Of a stretch of 25,455 nt of DNA, positions 6,714 through 13,212 are shown in pieces. A model generated the notes under the pieces. It was given only the letters and a program-made list of their open reading frames with translations. It made no database searches and was not told the DNA's origin. The stretch is taken from the NCBI GenBank assembly GCA_002310115.1, contig DBYI01000108.1:1-25455 (forward strand), written 5' to 3'. Origin of the DNA: Ruminococcus flavefaciens. Lineage in GTDB: Bacteria; Bacillota; Clostridia; Oscillospirales; Ruminococcaceae. The position numbers were made by a program, and so were the translations under genes. The stretch's first letter is position 1; every line of letters starts with the position of its first letter.

Positions 6714-7733
6714 TTATTCGGCCATACGGTAATGATCGTTCTTTGCAAAGGTAATGGTAAGCTCTGTGAAATTACCGTACTCGGAAGCCGCATAAATTCC
6801 ATGGCCGAGCCTATTACAGAGGTTTTTTACGATATAAAGTCCCATACCCGTTGATTTCGCATAGGTATGACCGTTTTCGCCTGTAAAGCTCTTATCGAAG
6901 ATTCTTGGTATATCGTTTACGGGGATGCCTGCACCGTTGTCGCGAAAATGCAGGAGAACGTTGTCCTCAAGATTCTCTGCGTAAATGTTTATGACAGGCT
7001 CACGATTTTCAACGGTGTATTTGAGGCTGTTTGCCATAAACTGTCCGATCATAAATTCCAGCCATTTTCCGTCGGTCATGACTTTTACGTCAAGCCCATC
7101 GGTCTCTATTGAAGCTCCCGCAAGCTGCAGGGCTTCACGATTTTTGATTGCAACATTTGCAACCGCACGTTTAAGAGATATCTCTTTTATAATGTAGTCT
7201 TTTTCAGCATTTTCAGAACGTGCATAATAGAGGACCTGATCTGTATAGCCGTCTATCCTGCGGAGCTGTTCGATGTACTTCTCACCGAACTCCTCCCTGT
7301 GATTGTGTGCCATGAGCTGCAGGCTCGCTACGGGTAACTTAACCTCATGTACCCACATTTCTATAAAATCACGGAAGTCGGCAGAGCTTCTCCTGTACTC
7401 CGCGACTTTTTCAAACATAGACTTGTTTGCGTCACAAAGTGCTTCATAGAGTATCTCACCCTCTAAGAATGAGGGCTTGCTTATCATTTCGTGGATAAGA
7501 TATTTCTGATCGAGTCCGTCCATTTTTTTTTGCATATCGCTGTAGAATCGGTTTTTTCGCAGAAAGCCTACAAGTTCTTCAAAGATGATGAACATTAACA
7601 ATATTGCGCCTATAGAGATAATAAGTTGATTGCTTGCCCTGTATGCTGTCAGAAACAAGAAAACAAGTCCGAATGAAATGGCGGCAATAATGTAAAACCA
7701 AAGCCTGTCTCTGATATAACTTAGGAGTTTCAT
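6714..7733 (-). CDS. BceS-like intramembrane-sensing histidine kinase
   Basis: 339 aa. Two TM helices (about 12-30 and 36-54) are separated by only a few residues, so there is almost no extracellular sensor domain. This is the hallmark of intramembrane-sensing kinases that read the state of a BceAB-type transporter. The phosphoacceptor is His129 in FIEMWVHEVKLP. The ATPase domain shows an N box (FMANSLKYT), G1 (DNGAGIP) and G2 (STGMGLYIVKNL). The start overlaps the regulator stop by 4 bp (ATGA), so the two are translationally coupled. Its partner transporter is encoded just downstream on the same strand. Confidence 0.94.
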   Translation of the reverse strand: MKLLSYIRDRLWFYIIAAISFGLVFLFLTAYRASNQLIISIGAILLMFIIFEELVGFLRKNRFYSDMQKKMDGLDQKYLIHEMISKPSFLEGEILYEALCDANKSMFEKVAEYRRSSADFRDFIEMWVHEVKLPVASLQLMAHNHREEFGEKYIEQLRRIDGYTDQVLYYARSENAEKDYIIKEISLKRAVANVAIKNREALQLAGASIETDGLDVKVMTDGKWLEFMIGQFMANSLKYTVENREPVINIYAENLEDNVLLHFRDNGAGIPVNDIPRIFDKSFTGENGHTYAKSTGMGLYIVKNLCNRLGHGIYAASEYGNFTELTITFAKNDHYRMAE

Positions 7734-8392
7734 TTCAGTACGTACCCCTGCTTTTTGCGTGTTTCAATAGCATCCTCGCAACCAAGTTCCGCAAGCTTTG
7801 AGCGCAAACGGCTGATATTAACAGTAAGTGCATTGTCGTTGACAAATTCATCGTTATCCCAAAGTGCGGTCATAAGGTCGTCACGAGTGACTATAGAGCC
7901 CTGTCTGTCAAGCATAAGGCGGAAAATTATCATTTCGTTCTTGGTGAGAATAAGCTCGTGGTTGCCATCGGTAAGGCTTCCTTTAGCATCATTGACCTGA
8001 AGGCCATTATAGGTCTGTACTGAGGAACTTCCAGCGGAGCGTTTCAGCACGGCTGATATACGCAGCAGCAGTATTGTTGGATTATATGGCTTTGTTATAT
8101 AGTCGTCAGCGCCGTAGCTCATGGAAAGGACCTCATCTGTCTCGGAGGTACGGCTTGTTACCATTATAATAGGGATATCGCTTTCGTTGCGTATCTCTTT
8201 AAGGAGTTGTTCTCCGTTAAGGTTGGGAATGTTTATATCCATTAGAATAAGATCTGGATGTGCAGAAAGAATGTCTGCCTTTGAATTTGAGAAGTCAGTA
8301 AGGTATTCGGCTTCATATCCTGAATTGCGTAGGAGTTCTGCAAGTTCCTCGCGTATAGATTTATCATCTTCAACTATATATATCTTGCTCAT
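7730..8392 (-). CDS. OmpR/PhoB-family response regulator (BceR-like)
   Basis: 220 aa. The receiver domain has the acidic pair ED (8-9), phosphoacceptor Asp52 in LILMDINIPNLNG, the conserved Thr/Ser in MVTSR and Lys in YITKPYN. The C-terminal winged-helix DNA-binding domain ends RKKQGYVLK. I chose the ATG at 8392: it has GAGGTG 7 nt upstream and gives a standard N-terminus (MSKIYIVEDD). An in-frame upstream ATG at 8491 would extend into the promoter. Expected to activate the Bce-type operon through the palindrome at 6510-6533. Confidence 0.95.
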   Translation of the reverse strand: MSKIYIVEDDKSIREELAELLRNSGYEAEYLTDFSNSKADILSAHPDLILMDINIPNLNGEQLLKEIRNESDIPIIMVTSRTSETDEVLSMSYGADDYITKPYNPTILLLRISAVLKRSAGSSSVQTYNGLQVNDAKGSLTDGNHELILTKNEMIIFRLMLDRQGSIVTRDDLMTALWDNDEFVNDNALTVNISRLRSKLAELGCEDAIETRKKQGYVLK

Positions 8393-8423
8393 GGCACACC
8401 TCGAAAAATAGTATTCAAGTGTT

Positions 8424-8452
8424 ATTATAACATAAATTCGGGGAGAAAACAA
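8424..8452 (-). promoter_or_regulatory. Promoter of the regulator-kinase operon
   Basis: On the minus strand: TTGTTT (8452-8447), 17-bp spacer, TATAAT (8429-8424). Predicted leader about 25 nt. It is back to back with the ABC-F promoter 26 bp away. Confidence 0.75.
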
Positions 8453-8477
8453 GGAAAATACAGTGGAAATCTTTTGC

Positions 8478-8506
8478 TTTACATTCAGCAATAAATGTGG
8501 TATAAT
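8478..8506 (+). promoter_or_regulatory. Promoter of the ABC-F gene
   Basis: TTTACA (8478-8483), 17-bp spacer, TATAAT (8501-8506). It predicts a leader of roughly 100 nt before the ATG at 8612. That leader has a three-codon uORF (ATG GTG CAT TAG at 8526-8537) and a small hairpin GGAAC/GTTCC. Confidence 0.8.
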
Positions 8507-8611
8507 TTACTTTGTCTGAATTTGTATGGTGCATTAGCATCCATATTTAGGAACGCTGGTGGTGTTCCCGACAGGCTGACAGCTATTGGCTTCAAACCGG
8601 AAGGAGTAAAT

Positions 8612-10216
8612 ATGATAACAGTAACTAATGTGAGCGTGCAGTTCGGCGGCTCGACACTTTTTAAAAATGTAAATCTTAAATTCACAAACGGCAACTGTTA
8701 TGGCGTTATCGGTGCAAACGGCGCAGGAAAGTCCACTTTTCTTCGTGTTCTCTGCGGCGAGCTTGAACCTGCCTCGGGAGAGGTGGTAATGCCAAAAGAA
8801 GAACGTCTGAGTGTTCTCAAACAGGATCACTTCGCATATGACGAGTACACAGTTCTCGACACTGTAATCATGGGAAATGCCCGACTTTACGAGATAATGC
8901 AGGAAAAGGATGCCCTTTATGCAAAGGAGGATTTTTCCGAGGAGGATGGAGTAAAGGCTTCCGAGCTGGAAGGAGAGTTTGCTGAACTTAATGGTTGGGA
9001 GGCAGAGTCAGACGCTTCAAAGCTCATACAGGGGCTCGGACTTTCCGAGGATATACTTTATTCGCAAATGTCAACACTTTCAGGTAACGAAAAGGTGAAG
9101 GTGCTTCTTGCACAGGCGCTTTTCGGCAATCCTGACATAATACTTCTTGATGAGCCTACCAACCATCTCGATATAGACGCTGTACGTTGGTTGGAAGAGT
9201 TCCTTTCGGAATACTTTGGTACAGTTATTGTAGTATCCCATGACCGTCACTTTTTGAATAACGTTTGTACCCATATAGTTGATATTGACTACAACAAAAT
9301 AAAGATGTACGTCGGAAATTACGAGTTCTGGTACGAGTCGAGCCAGCTTATTCAGCGTATGATAAAGCAGCAGAATAAAAAGAATGAAGAGAAAATAAAG
9401 GAACTCAAGGATTTTATCGCGCGTTTCTCAGCTAATAAGTCAAAGTCAAACCAGGCGACTTCGCGTCGTAAGCTTATTGAGAAACTAACTGTTGAGGAAC
9501 TGCCTGCATCAAGCAGAAGATACCCGTTTATAGGCTTTGATATGGACAGGGAGCTTGGTAAGGATATCCTTCAGGTAGATGGCCTTACAAAGACAGTGGA
9601 TGGTGTTAAGCTCCTCGACAATGTGAGCTTTACTCTCGGAAGAAACGACAAGGTAGCCTTTGTGGGAGAGAGCGAACAGGCTATAACTATGCTCTTTAAA
9701 ATACTAATGGAAGAAGAGCAGCCTGATTCAGGAAGCTTCAAATGGGGAGTATCCGTTACAACTTCATATATGCCTGTTGATAACTCGGATTACTTCAATG
9801 GTTGCGAGCTGTCCATACTTGACTGGATACGTCAGTATTCCGTAAAGGACGAGACAGAGACTTATCTTCGTGGCTTCCTAGGACGTATGCTTTTCTCAGG
9901 CGATGATGTATACAAACCTGTAAACGTCCTTTCAGGAGGCGAAAAGGTGAGATGTATGTTTTCGAGAATGATGCTTTTTGGTTCAAATGTCCTTGTACTT
10001 GATCGTCCTACAAACCACCTCGATCTTGAAAGCATTACTGCTGTAAACAACAGTCTTATAAACTTTAAGGGAGTAGTTCTTCTTGCTTCTCACGACCATG
10101 AGATAATGCAGACAACTGCTAACCGTATCATCGAAATTCTCCCTCAGGGCTGTCTTGACAGGCAGGGAACATATGAGGAATTTATAGATTTCAAAAAAGA
10201 AAACGGATTAATGTAA
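8612..10216 (+). CDS. ABC-F family ATPase (YkpA/YbiT-like)
   Basis: 534 aa, soluble, with two ABC domains and no TM segment. NBD1 is intact: Walker A GANGAGKST (34-42), a modified signature LSGNEKVKVLLAQALFG, Walker B IILLDEPTNHLDIDAVRWLE. A charged linker (IKQQNKKNEEKIKELKDFIARFSANKS; here only its nature matters) would enter the ribosomal tRNA exit region. NBD2 has a degenerate P-loop (GESEQAITMLF), a normal signature LSGGEKVRCM, and a Walker B reading VLVLDRPTNHLD, so the catalytic Glu is Arg. The degenerate second P-loop is usual in the YkpA/YbiT group as I remember it; the Arg is less usual. ABC-F proteins act on stalled or antibiotic-bound ribosomes. The start at 8612 has GGAAGGAG 5 nt upstream and a typical MITVTNVSVQFGG N-terminus. 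Confidence 0.93.
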   Translation: MITVTNVSVQFGGSTLFKNVNLKFTNGNCYGVIGANGAGKSTFLRVLCGELEPASGEVVMPKEERLSVLKQDHFAYDEYTVLDTVIMGNARLYEIMQEKDALYAKEDFSEEDGVKASELEGEFAELNGWEAESDASKLIQGLGLSEDILYSQMSTLSGNEKVKVLLAQALFGNPDIILLDEPTNHLDIDAVRWLEEFLSEYFGTVIVVSHDRHFLNNVCTHIVDIDYNKIKMYVGNYEFWYESSQLIQRMIKQQNKKNEEKIKELKDFIARFSANKSKSNQATSRRKLIEKLTVEELPASSRRYPFIGFDMDRELGKDILQVDGLTKTVDGVKLLDNVSFTLGRNDKVAFVGESEQAITMLFKILMEEEQPDSGSFKWGVSVTTSYMPVDNSDYFNGCELSILDWIRQYSVKDETETYLRGFLGRMLFSGDDVYKPVNVLSGGEKVRCMFSRMMLFGSNVLVLDRPTNHLDLESITAVNNSLINFKGVVLLASHDHEIMQTTANRIIEILPQGCLDRQGTYEEFIDFKKENGLM

Positions 10217-10221
10217 ACAAA

Positions 10222-10258
10222 AAAGCTCTAAAGCGATTATTATCTGCTTTAGGGCTTT
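10222..10258. terminator. Bidirectional terminator between convergent genes
   Basis: Stem AAAGCTCTAAAGC / GCTTTAGGGCTTT (one G-U pair), with T-rich sequence on both sides: TTTAATGTTTTT on the plus strand and TTTTTTG on the minus strand. It ends the ABC-F gene and the five-gene minus-strand operon, and includes the stop codon of the latter's last gene. Confidence 0.8.
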
Positions 10259-10677
10259 AATGTTTTTATGAGTATTTTTGCTTCAAAGAAGTCACGGACT
10301 GCTTCAATTCCTTTAAATTCCATGTATCTAGGGTAACCAGGAGGATTTTCTGCAGAATATGTGAGATGATATATCCTGTAGATACCGCCTCCGCCGTGCA
10401 TATCGCCTATGAGGTAAAGCACTTCGTCGTTGATTTCGTTGTTTGCAACAGCATAGATATTTTTTTTGAAAAGTTCGTGATCATTCCTGAGTTCTTTTTT
10501 CAGTTCCCTTACGAAATAGCCTGTCGCTTCGGAAAGAAGCAGCAGTTTCCACGTGAATCTTGATTCATATTTCATTTTAAGGTAACTGAAAGCTTCTTCT
10601 TCGGTCATGCTTTTCACCTGCAATTCGCTGTTTATAGTATGTGAGGGGCATGTGCCCATATATTCCGCACCGTTCAT
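10249..10677 (-). CDS. Unknown cytoplasmic protein, last gene of the nth-yjbQ-sirtuin operon
   Basis: 142 aa, no signal peptide and no TM segment. Not recognised. The middle is charged and helical (YLKMKYESRFTWKLLLLSE; ELKKELRNDHELFKKNIYA). The C-terminal half looks like a small alpha/beta domain with LIGDMHGGGGIYRIYHLTYS and a final helix. The glycine run GDMHGGGGIYR is its most distinctive motif. AGGAG lies 8 nt before the ATG at 10677, and the sirtuin ends 11 bp upstream, so it is co-transcribed. Function cannot be stated. Confidence 0.8.
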   Translation of the reverse strand: MNGAEYMGTCPSHTINSELQVKSMTEEEAFSYLKMKYESRFTWKLLLLSEATGYFVRELKKELRNDHELFKKNIYAVANNEINDEVLYLIGDMHGGGGIYRIYHLTYSAENPPGYPRYMEFKGIEAVRDFFEAKILIKTLKP

Positions 10678-10688
10678 ATGAAATTCTC

Positions 10689-11402
10689 CTAAATTCGAGA
10701 GAAAACTTCACCTATCCTGTCACAGATAAGCAAATCGGCGTTCTTATCCATCTGAGTCGGGGACATATTGATGATAATGAGGTTATTCCCCTTGAAATAC
10801 CGGATAAGTCCTGCTGCAGGGTATACGTTCAGAGAGGTTCCTCCGATTATGAGAGTGTCTGCAGAAGCTATAGCGTGGACTGCTCCGTTTACGGTGTCAT
10901 CGTTGAGCGACTCCTCATAAAGTACGACATCGGGCTTTATTACGCCGCCACAATCACATTTAGGAACTCCCTGAGAGTCGATTATGGCATGAACATCGTG
11001 AAATTTTCCACATTTTGTACAGTAATTACGTAGAACGCTACCGTGAAGTTCATATACGGTCTTGCTGCCTGCTGCCTGATGAAGTCCATCGATATTCTGA
11101 GTGACTACAGCGGTGAGCTTTCCTTCTTTTTCGAGCTCAGCAAGCTTAATGTGGGCTTTATTTGGCTTTGCGTCAAGGCAGAGCATTTTTGCTCTGTAGA
11201 AGCGATAGAATTCTTCGGTCTTTTCAATGAAAAAGGTGTGACTGAGAATAGTTTCCGGAGGATAGTCCCACTGCTGACTGTAGAGACCGTCAACGCTTCG
11301 AAAGTCAGGGATGCCGCTCTCGGTGGAAACTCCAGCGCCACCGAAAAACACGATATTATGAGAGCATTTTACAATTTCGGATAGTTTTTCAATATTTTCC
11401 AT
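10689..11402 (-). CDS. SIR2-family NAD-dependent protein deacylase (sirtuin)
   Basis: 237 aa, typical of bacterial CobB/SrtN proteins. NAD-binding motif GGAGVSTESGIPDFRS near the N-terminus, TQNIDGLHQAAG, catalytic His in ELHGS, and four zinc-ligand Cys (CTKCGKFHD... and CDCGG) in the small domain. The late Rossmann motif GTSLNVYPAAGLI is also present. It removes acetyl or other acyl groups from lysine using NAD and would act in the cytoplasm. The gene starts 2 bp after the stop of the YjbQ gene with GGGAG upstream, so it is tightly co-translated with it. Acyl preference is not determinable from sequence. Confidence 0.95.
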   Translation of the reverse strand: MENIEKLSEIVKCSHNIVFFGGAGVSTESGIPDFRSVDGLYSQQWDYPPETILSHTFFIEKTEEFYRFYRAKMLCLDAKPNKAHIKLAELEKEGKLTAVVTQNIDGLHQAAGSKTVYELHGSVLRNYCTKCGKFHDVHAIIDSQGVPKCDCGGVIKPDVVLYEESLNDDTVNGAVHAIASADTLIIGGTSLNVYPAAGLIRYFKGNNLIIINMSPTQMDKNADLLICDRIGEVFSRI

Positions 11403-11404
11403 GA

Positions 11405-11800
11405 TTAATCTCCCATTACTTTTACGTAGAATTTTCTTGTTCTCGGGCCGTCAAACTCGCAGAAGTATATATCCTGCCATGTACCGAGAAGGAGCTTGCC
11501 GCCAGTGATTATAACAGTCTCACTTGCGCCTATTGCTGAGGATTTGATGTGTGCATCAGAATTACCTTCTGCGTGACGGAAGGATTGGAGATCAGGAAAA
11601 AACTTGTCGAGGCCCTTGATAACGTCTGTCTGAACATCTGGATCAGCATTTTCGTTGATAGTTATTGCAGCTGTGGTGTGTGGGCAGAAAACTATGCAGA
11701 TACCTTCCAGAACGCCGCTTTCCTTTACGGCTTCGCTGACTTCGCGGGTTATATCCACAAGTCCCTCTGCGGGAGTGCTGAGTTTAAAGTTGAATAGCAT
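11405..11800 (-). CDS. YjbQ family (UPF0047), secondary thiamine-phosphate synthase-like protein
   Basis: 131 aa, the usual family length. The conserved core is present: FCPHTTAAITINENADPDV, FRHAEGNSDAHIKSS, and the closing LLLGTWQDIYFCEFDGPR. The ATG at 11800 is chosen over an upstream in-frame ATG at 11833 because GAAAGGAG lies 6 nt before it and family members begin here (MLFNFKLST). Some members show weak thiamine-phosphate synthase activity; the physiological role is unclear. No thiamine gene is in the window. It sits between endonuclease III and a sirtuin. Confidence 0.93.
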   Translation of the reverse strand: MLFNFKLSTPAEGLVDITREVSEAVKESGVLEGICIVFCPHTTAAITINENADPDVQTDVIKGLDKFFPDLQSFRHAEGNSDAHIKSSAIGASETVIITGGKLLLGTWQDIYFCEFDGPRTRKFYVKVMGD

Positions 11801-11897
11801 ATTGGTTCTCCTTTCAGGAATTTTATGAGACATATCGGATTGATGTGGGCATCGTTCCGTGTAATCATTCAGGTAATATCCGACTTTGGTTAATTCC

Positions 11898-12536
11898 TTA
11901 TTGCTTGTTGCTCAGATAATAATGACAGAAGTAATTCAGCGGACATTCGCCGCATTTTGGCTTTCGGGCATTACATATATCACGACCGAACTCAACAGTT
12001 CTGTGGCAGAAATCTGATGATACATCAGGCGGTATGAGCTTAATAAGGTCTTTTTCAACCTTTGCAGGTTCTTTATTCTTAGTGAGTCCCAGTCTGCCGG
12101 TTATCCTGATACAGTGAGTATCAGTGACCATTGCTGGTTTGCCGAAAACGTCTCCTAACATGAGATTTGCGGTTTTCCTTCCTATGCCAGAGAGCTTGAG
12201 CAGGTCGTTCATATTGTCAGGGACTTCACCGCCAAAGTCATTTATGAGCTGTGAAGCCATTTCCTTGAGGCTCTTAGCCTTGTTATGATAGAAGCCACAG
12301 GGCTTTACGTCTTGTTCAAGTTCCGAAATGTCAGCGTTTGCAAAGGCTTCAAGCGTAGGATATTTCTTAAAAAGTGTTTCTGTTACGATATTTACTCTTG
12401 CGTCAGTACACTGAGCAGCAAGACGAGCAGCAAACATCAGCTCATAGGGTTTTGTATAATTAAGGGTACAGGCGGCATCAGGATAGAGCCTTTCAAGTTC
12501 CTGCACCGCAAGCACTGCAATTTCTTTTTTTGTCAT
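11898..12536 (-). CDS. nth: Endonuclease III, DNA glycosylase / AP lyase
   Basis: 212 aa, normal length. Helix-hairpin-helix motif LSGIGRKTANLML with catalytic Lys121, catalytic Asp139 in MVTDTHCIRITGRLG, and the [4Fe-4S] cluster ligands Cys188, Cys195, Cys198, Cys204 in the family spacing C-X6-C-X2-C-X5-C. It removes oxidised pyrimidines from DNA and nicks at abasic sites (base excision repair). The ATG overlaps the stop of the upstream membrane-protein gene by 4 bp, and AGGTGA in that gene serves as ribosome binding site. All catalytic residues are present. Confidence 0.97.
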   Translation of the reverse strand: MTKKEIAVLAVQELERLYPDAACTLNYTKPYELMFAARLAAQCTDARVNIVTETLFKKYPTLEAFANADISELEQDVKPCGFYHNKAKSLKEMASQLINDFGGEVPDNMNDLLKLSGIGRKTANLMLGDVFGKPAMVTDTHCIRITGRLGLTKNKEPAKVEKDLIKLIPPDVSSDFCHRTVEFGRDICNARKPKCGECPLNYFCHYYLSNKQ

Positions 12537-12892
12537 TTCGAATTCACCTTGAGTGTTTTCTGCTTTTCAAGAATGCTGTCATAGACCTTGTACATCTTCT
12601 GTACCGTATTTTCGAGAAAATAATAGTGCTTTATGTAGAAAACCAGCAATACGAGTATCATGGTTACTAATAGCAGTGAAGGCAGGTTCGGTGTGAAAAC
12701 AAGTACCGCGATAAAAATGGCAAGGATTAATGAAAACAGCATGGTAACAAGAAAATGTACTATTCTCTCGTGCTGCATGAATCCGATTTTTATGAGGTGC
12801 TCATCCATTATTTCATCAATTTCTGAAGCATTGGCACATTTTTCCAGCTTGTCCTGAATGTATTTCATATAATTTGAAAGATATTCGGTCAT
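12533..12892 (-). CDS. Small membrane protein with two TM segments, first gene of the nth operon
   Basis: 119 aa from the chosen start; unknown family. The N-terminal ~45 residues are amphipathic and charged (YMKYIQDKLEKCANASEIDE). They are followed by two adjacent hydrophobic segments (IVHFLVTMLFSLILAIFIAV and LPSLLLVTMILVLLVFYI), then a basic coiled C-terminus. I chose the ATG at 12892 because GGTGA precedes it; in-frame ATGs at 12898, 12904 and 12913 are alternatives, and 12913 would leave a leader of only about 17 nt. It is translationally coupled to endonuclease III by an ATGA overlap. Function unknown. Confidence 0.75.
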   Translation of the reverse strand: MTEYLSNYMKYIQDKLEKCANASEIDEIMDEHLIKIGFMQHERIVHFLVTMLFSLILAIFIAVLVFTPNLPSLLLVTMILVLLVFYIKHYYFLENTVQKMYKVYDSILEKQKTLKVNSK

Positions 12893-12936
12893 TTTCATCA
12901 CCATCCCATGCACAAAGTAAACGAAACTACTATAAA

Positions 12937-12965
12937 ATTATACACCTTTTTAGCCAAAATGTCAA
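12937..12965 (-). promoter_or_regulatory. Perfect sigma-A promoter of the nth operon
   Basis: On the minus strand: TTGACA (12965-12960), 17-bp spacer, TATAAT (12942-12937), a full consensus match. It would drive all five genes down to 10249. Confidence 0.9.
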
Positions 12966-13125
12966 CATATTTTCGTGCTGTTATGTGACAGAAATAGTAT
13001 TTTATTTAGGTGCATTATTTAAGTATGATTTAATATACAGTTGGGATAATTGCTCAGAAATACAGCTCCTGATTGTGCGTGTATACGAAAATAATTACAG
13101 ATATGAAAAGAATTAGCCCATGTTA

Positions 13126-13153
13126 TTGATTTTTTCTGGAATTAATGTATAAT
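13126..13153 (+). promoter_or_regulatory. Promoter of the GH26 mannanase gene
   Basis: TTGATT (13126-13131), 16-bp spacer, TATAAT (13148-13153). Predicted leader about 50 nt, ending in the ribosome binding site CAGGAGGG before the ATG at 13213. Confidence 0.65.
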
Positions 13154-13212
13154 TAAAGTAACATATGCTTTTGGAATTGAGATCAACACTACTTTCAGGA
13201 GGGTATTAAAAT

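Noticed and set aside
8393..8491. Longer N-terminus of the response regulator (ATG at 8491)
   Set aside because: It would place coding sequence over the operon's own promoter; the ATG at 8392 has a good ribosome binding site and gives the normal family N-terminus.
8495..8611. Longer N-terminus of the ABC-F protein (ATG at 8495)
   Set aside because: That ATG lies before the -10 box of the gene's promoter, so it cannot be in the transcript; the ATG at 8612 has GGAAGGAG and a canonical start sequence.
8612..10216. ABC-F gene as a decaying pseudogene because NBD2 lacks a P-loop
   Set aside because: The frame is intact, NBD1 is perfect, the signature of NBD2 is normal, and the degenerate second P-loop is known in this subgroup.
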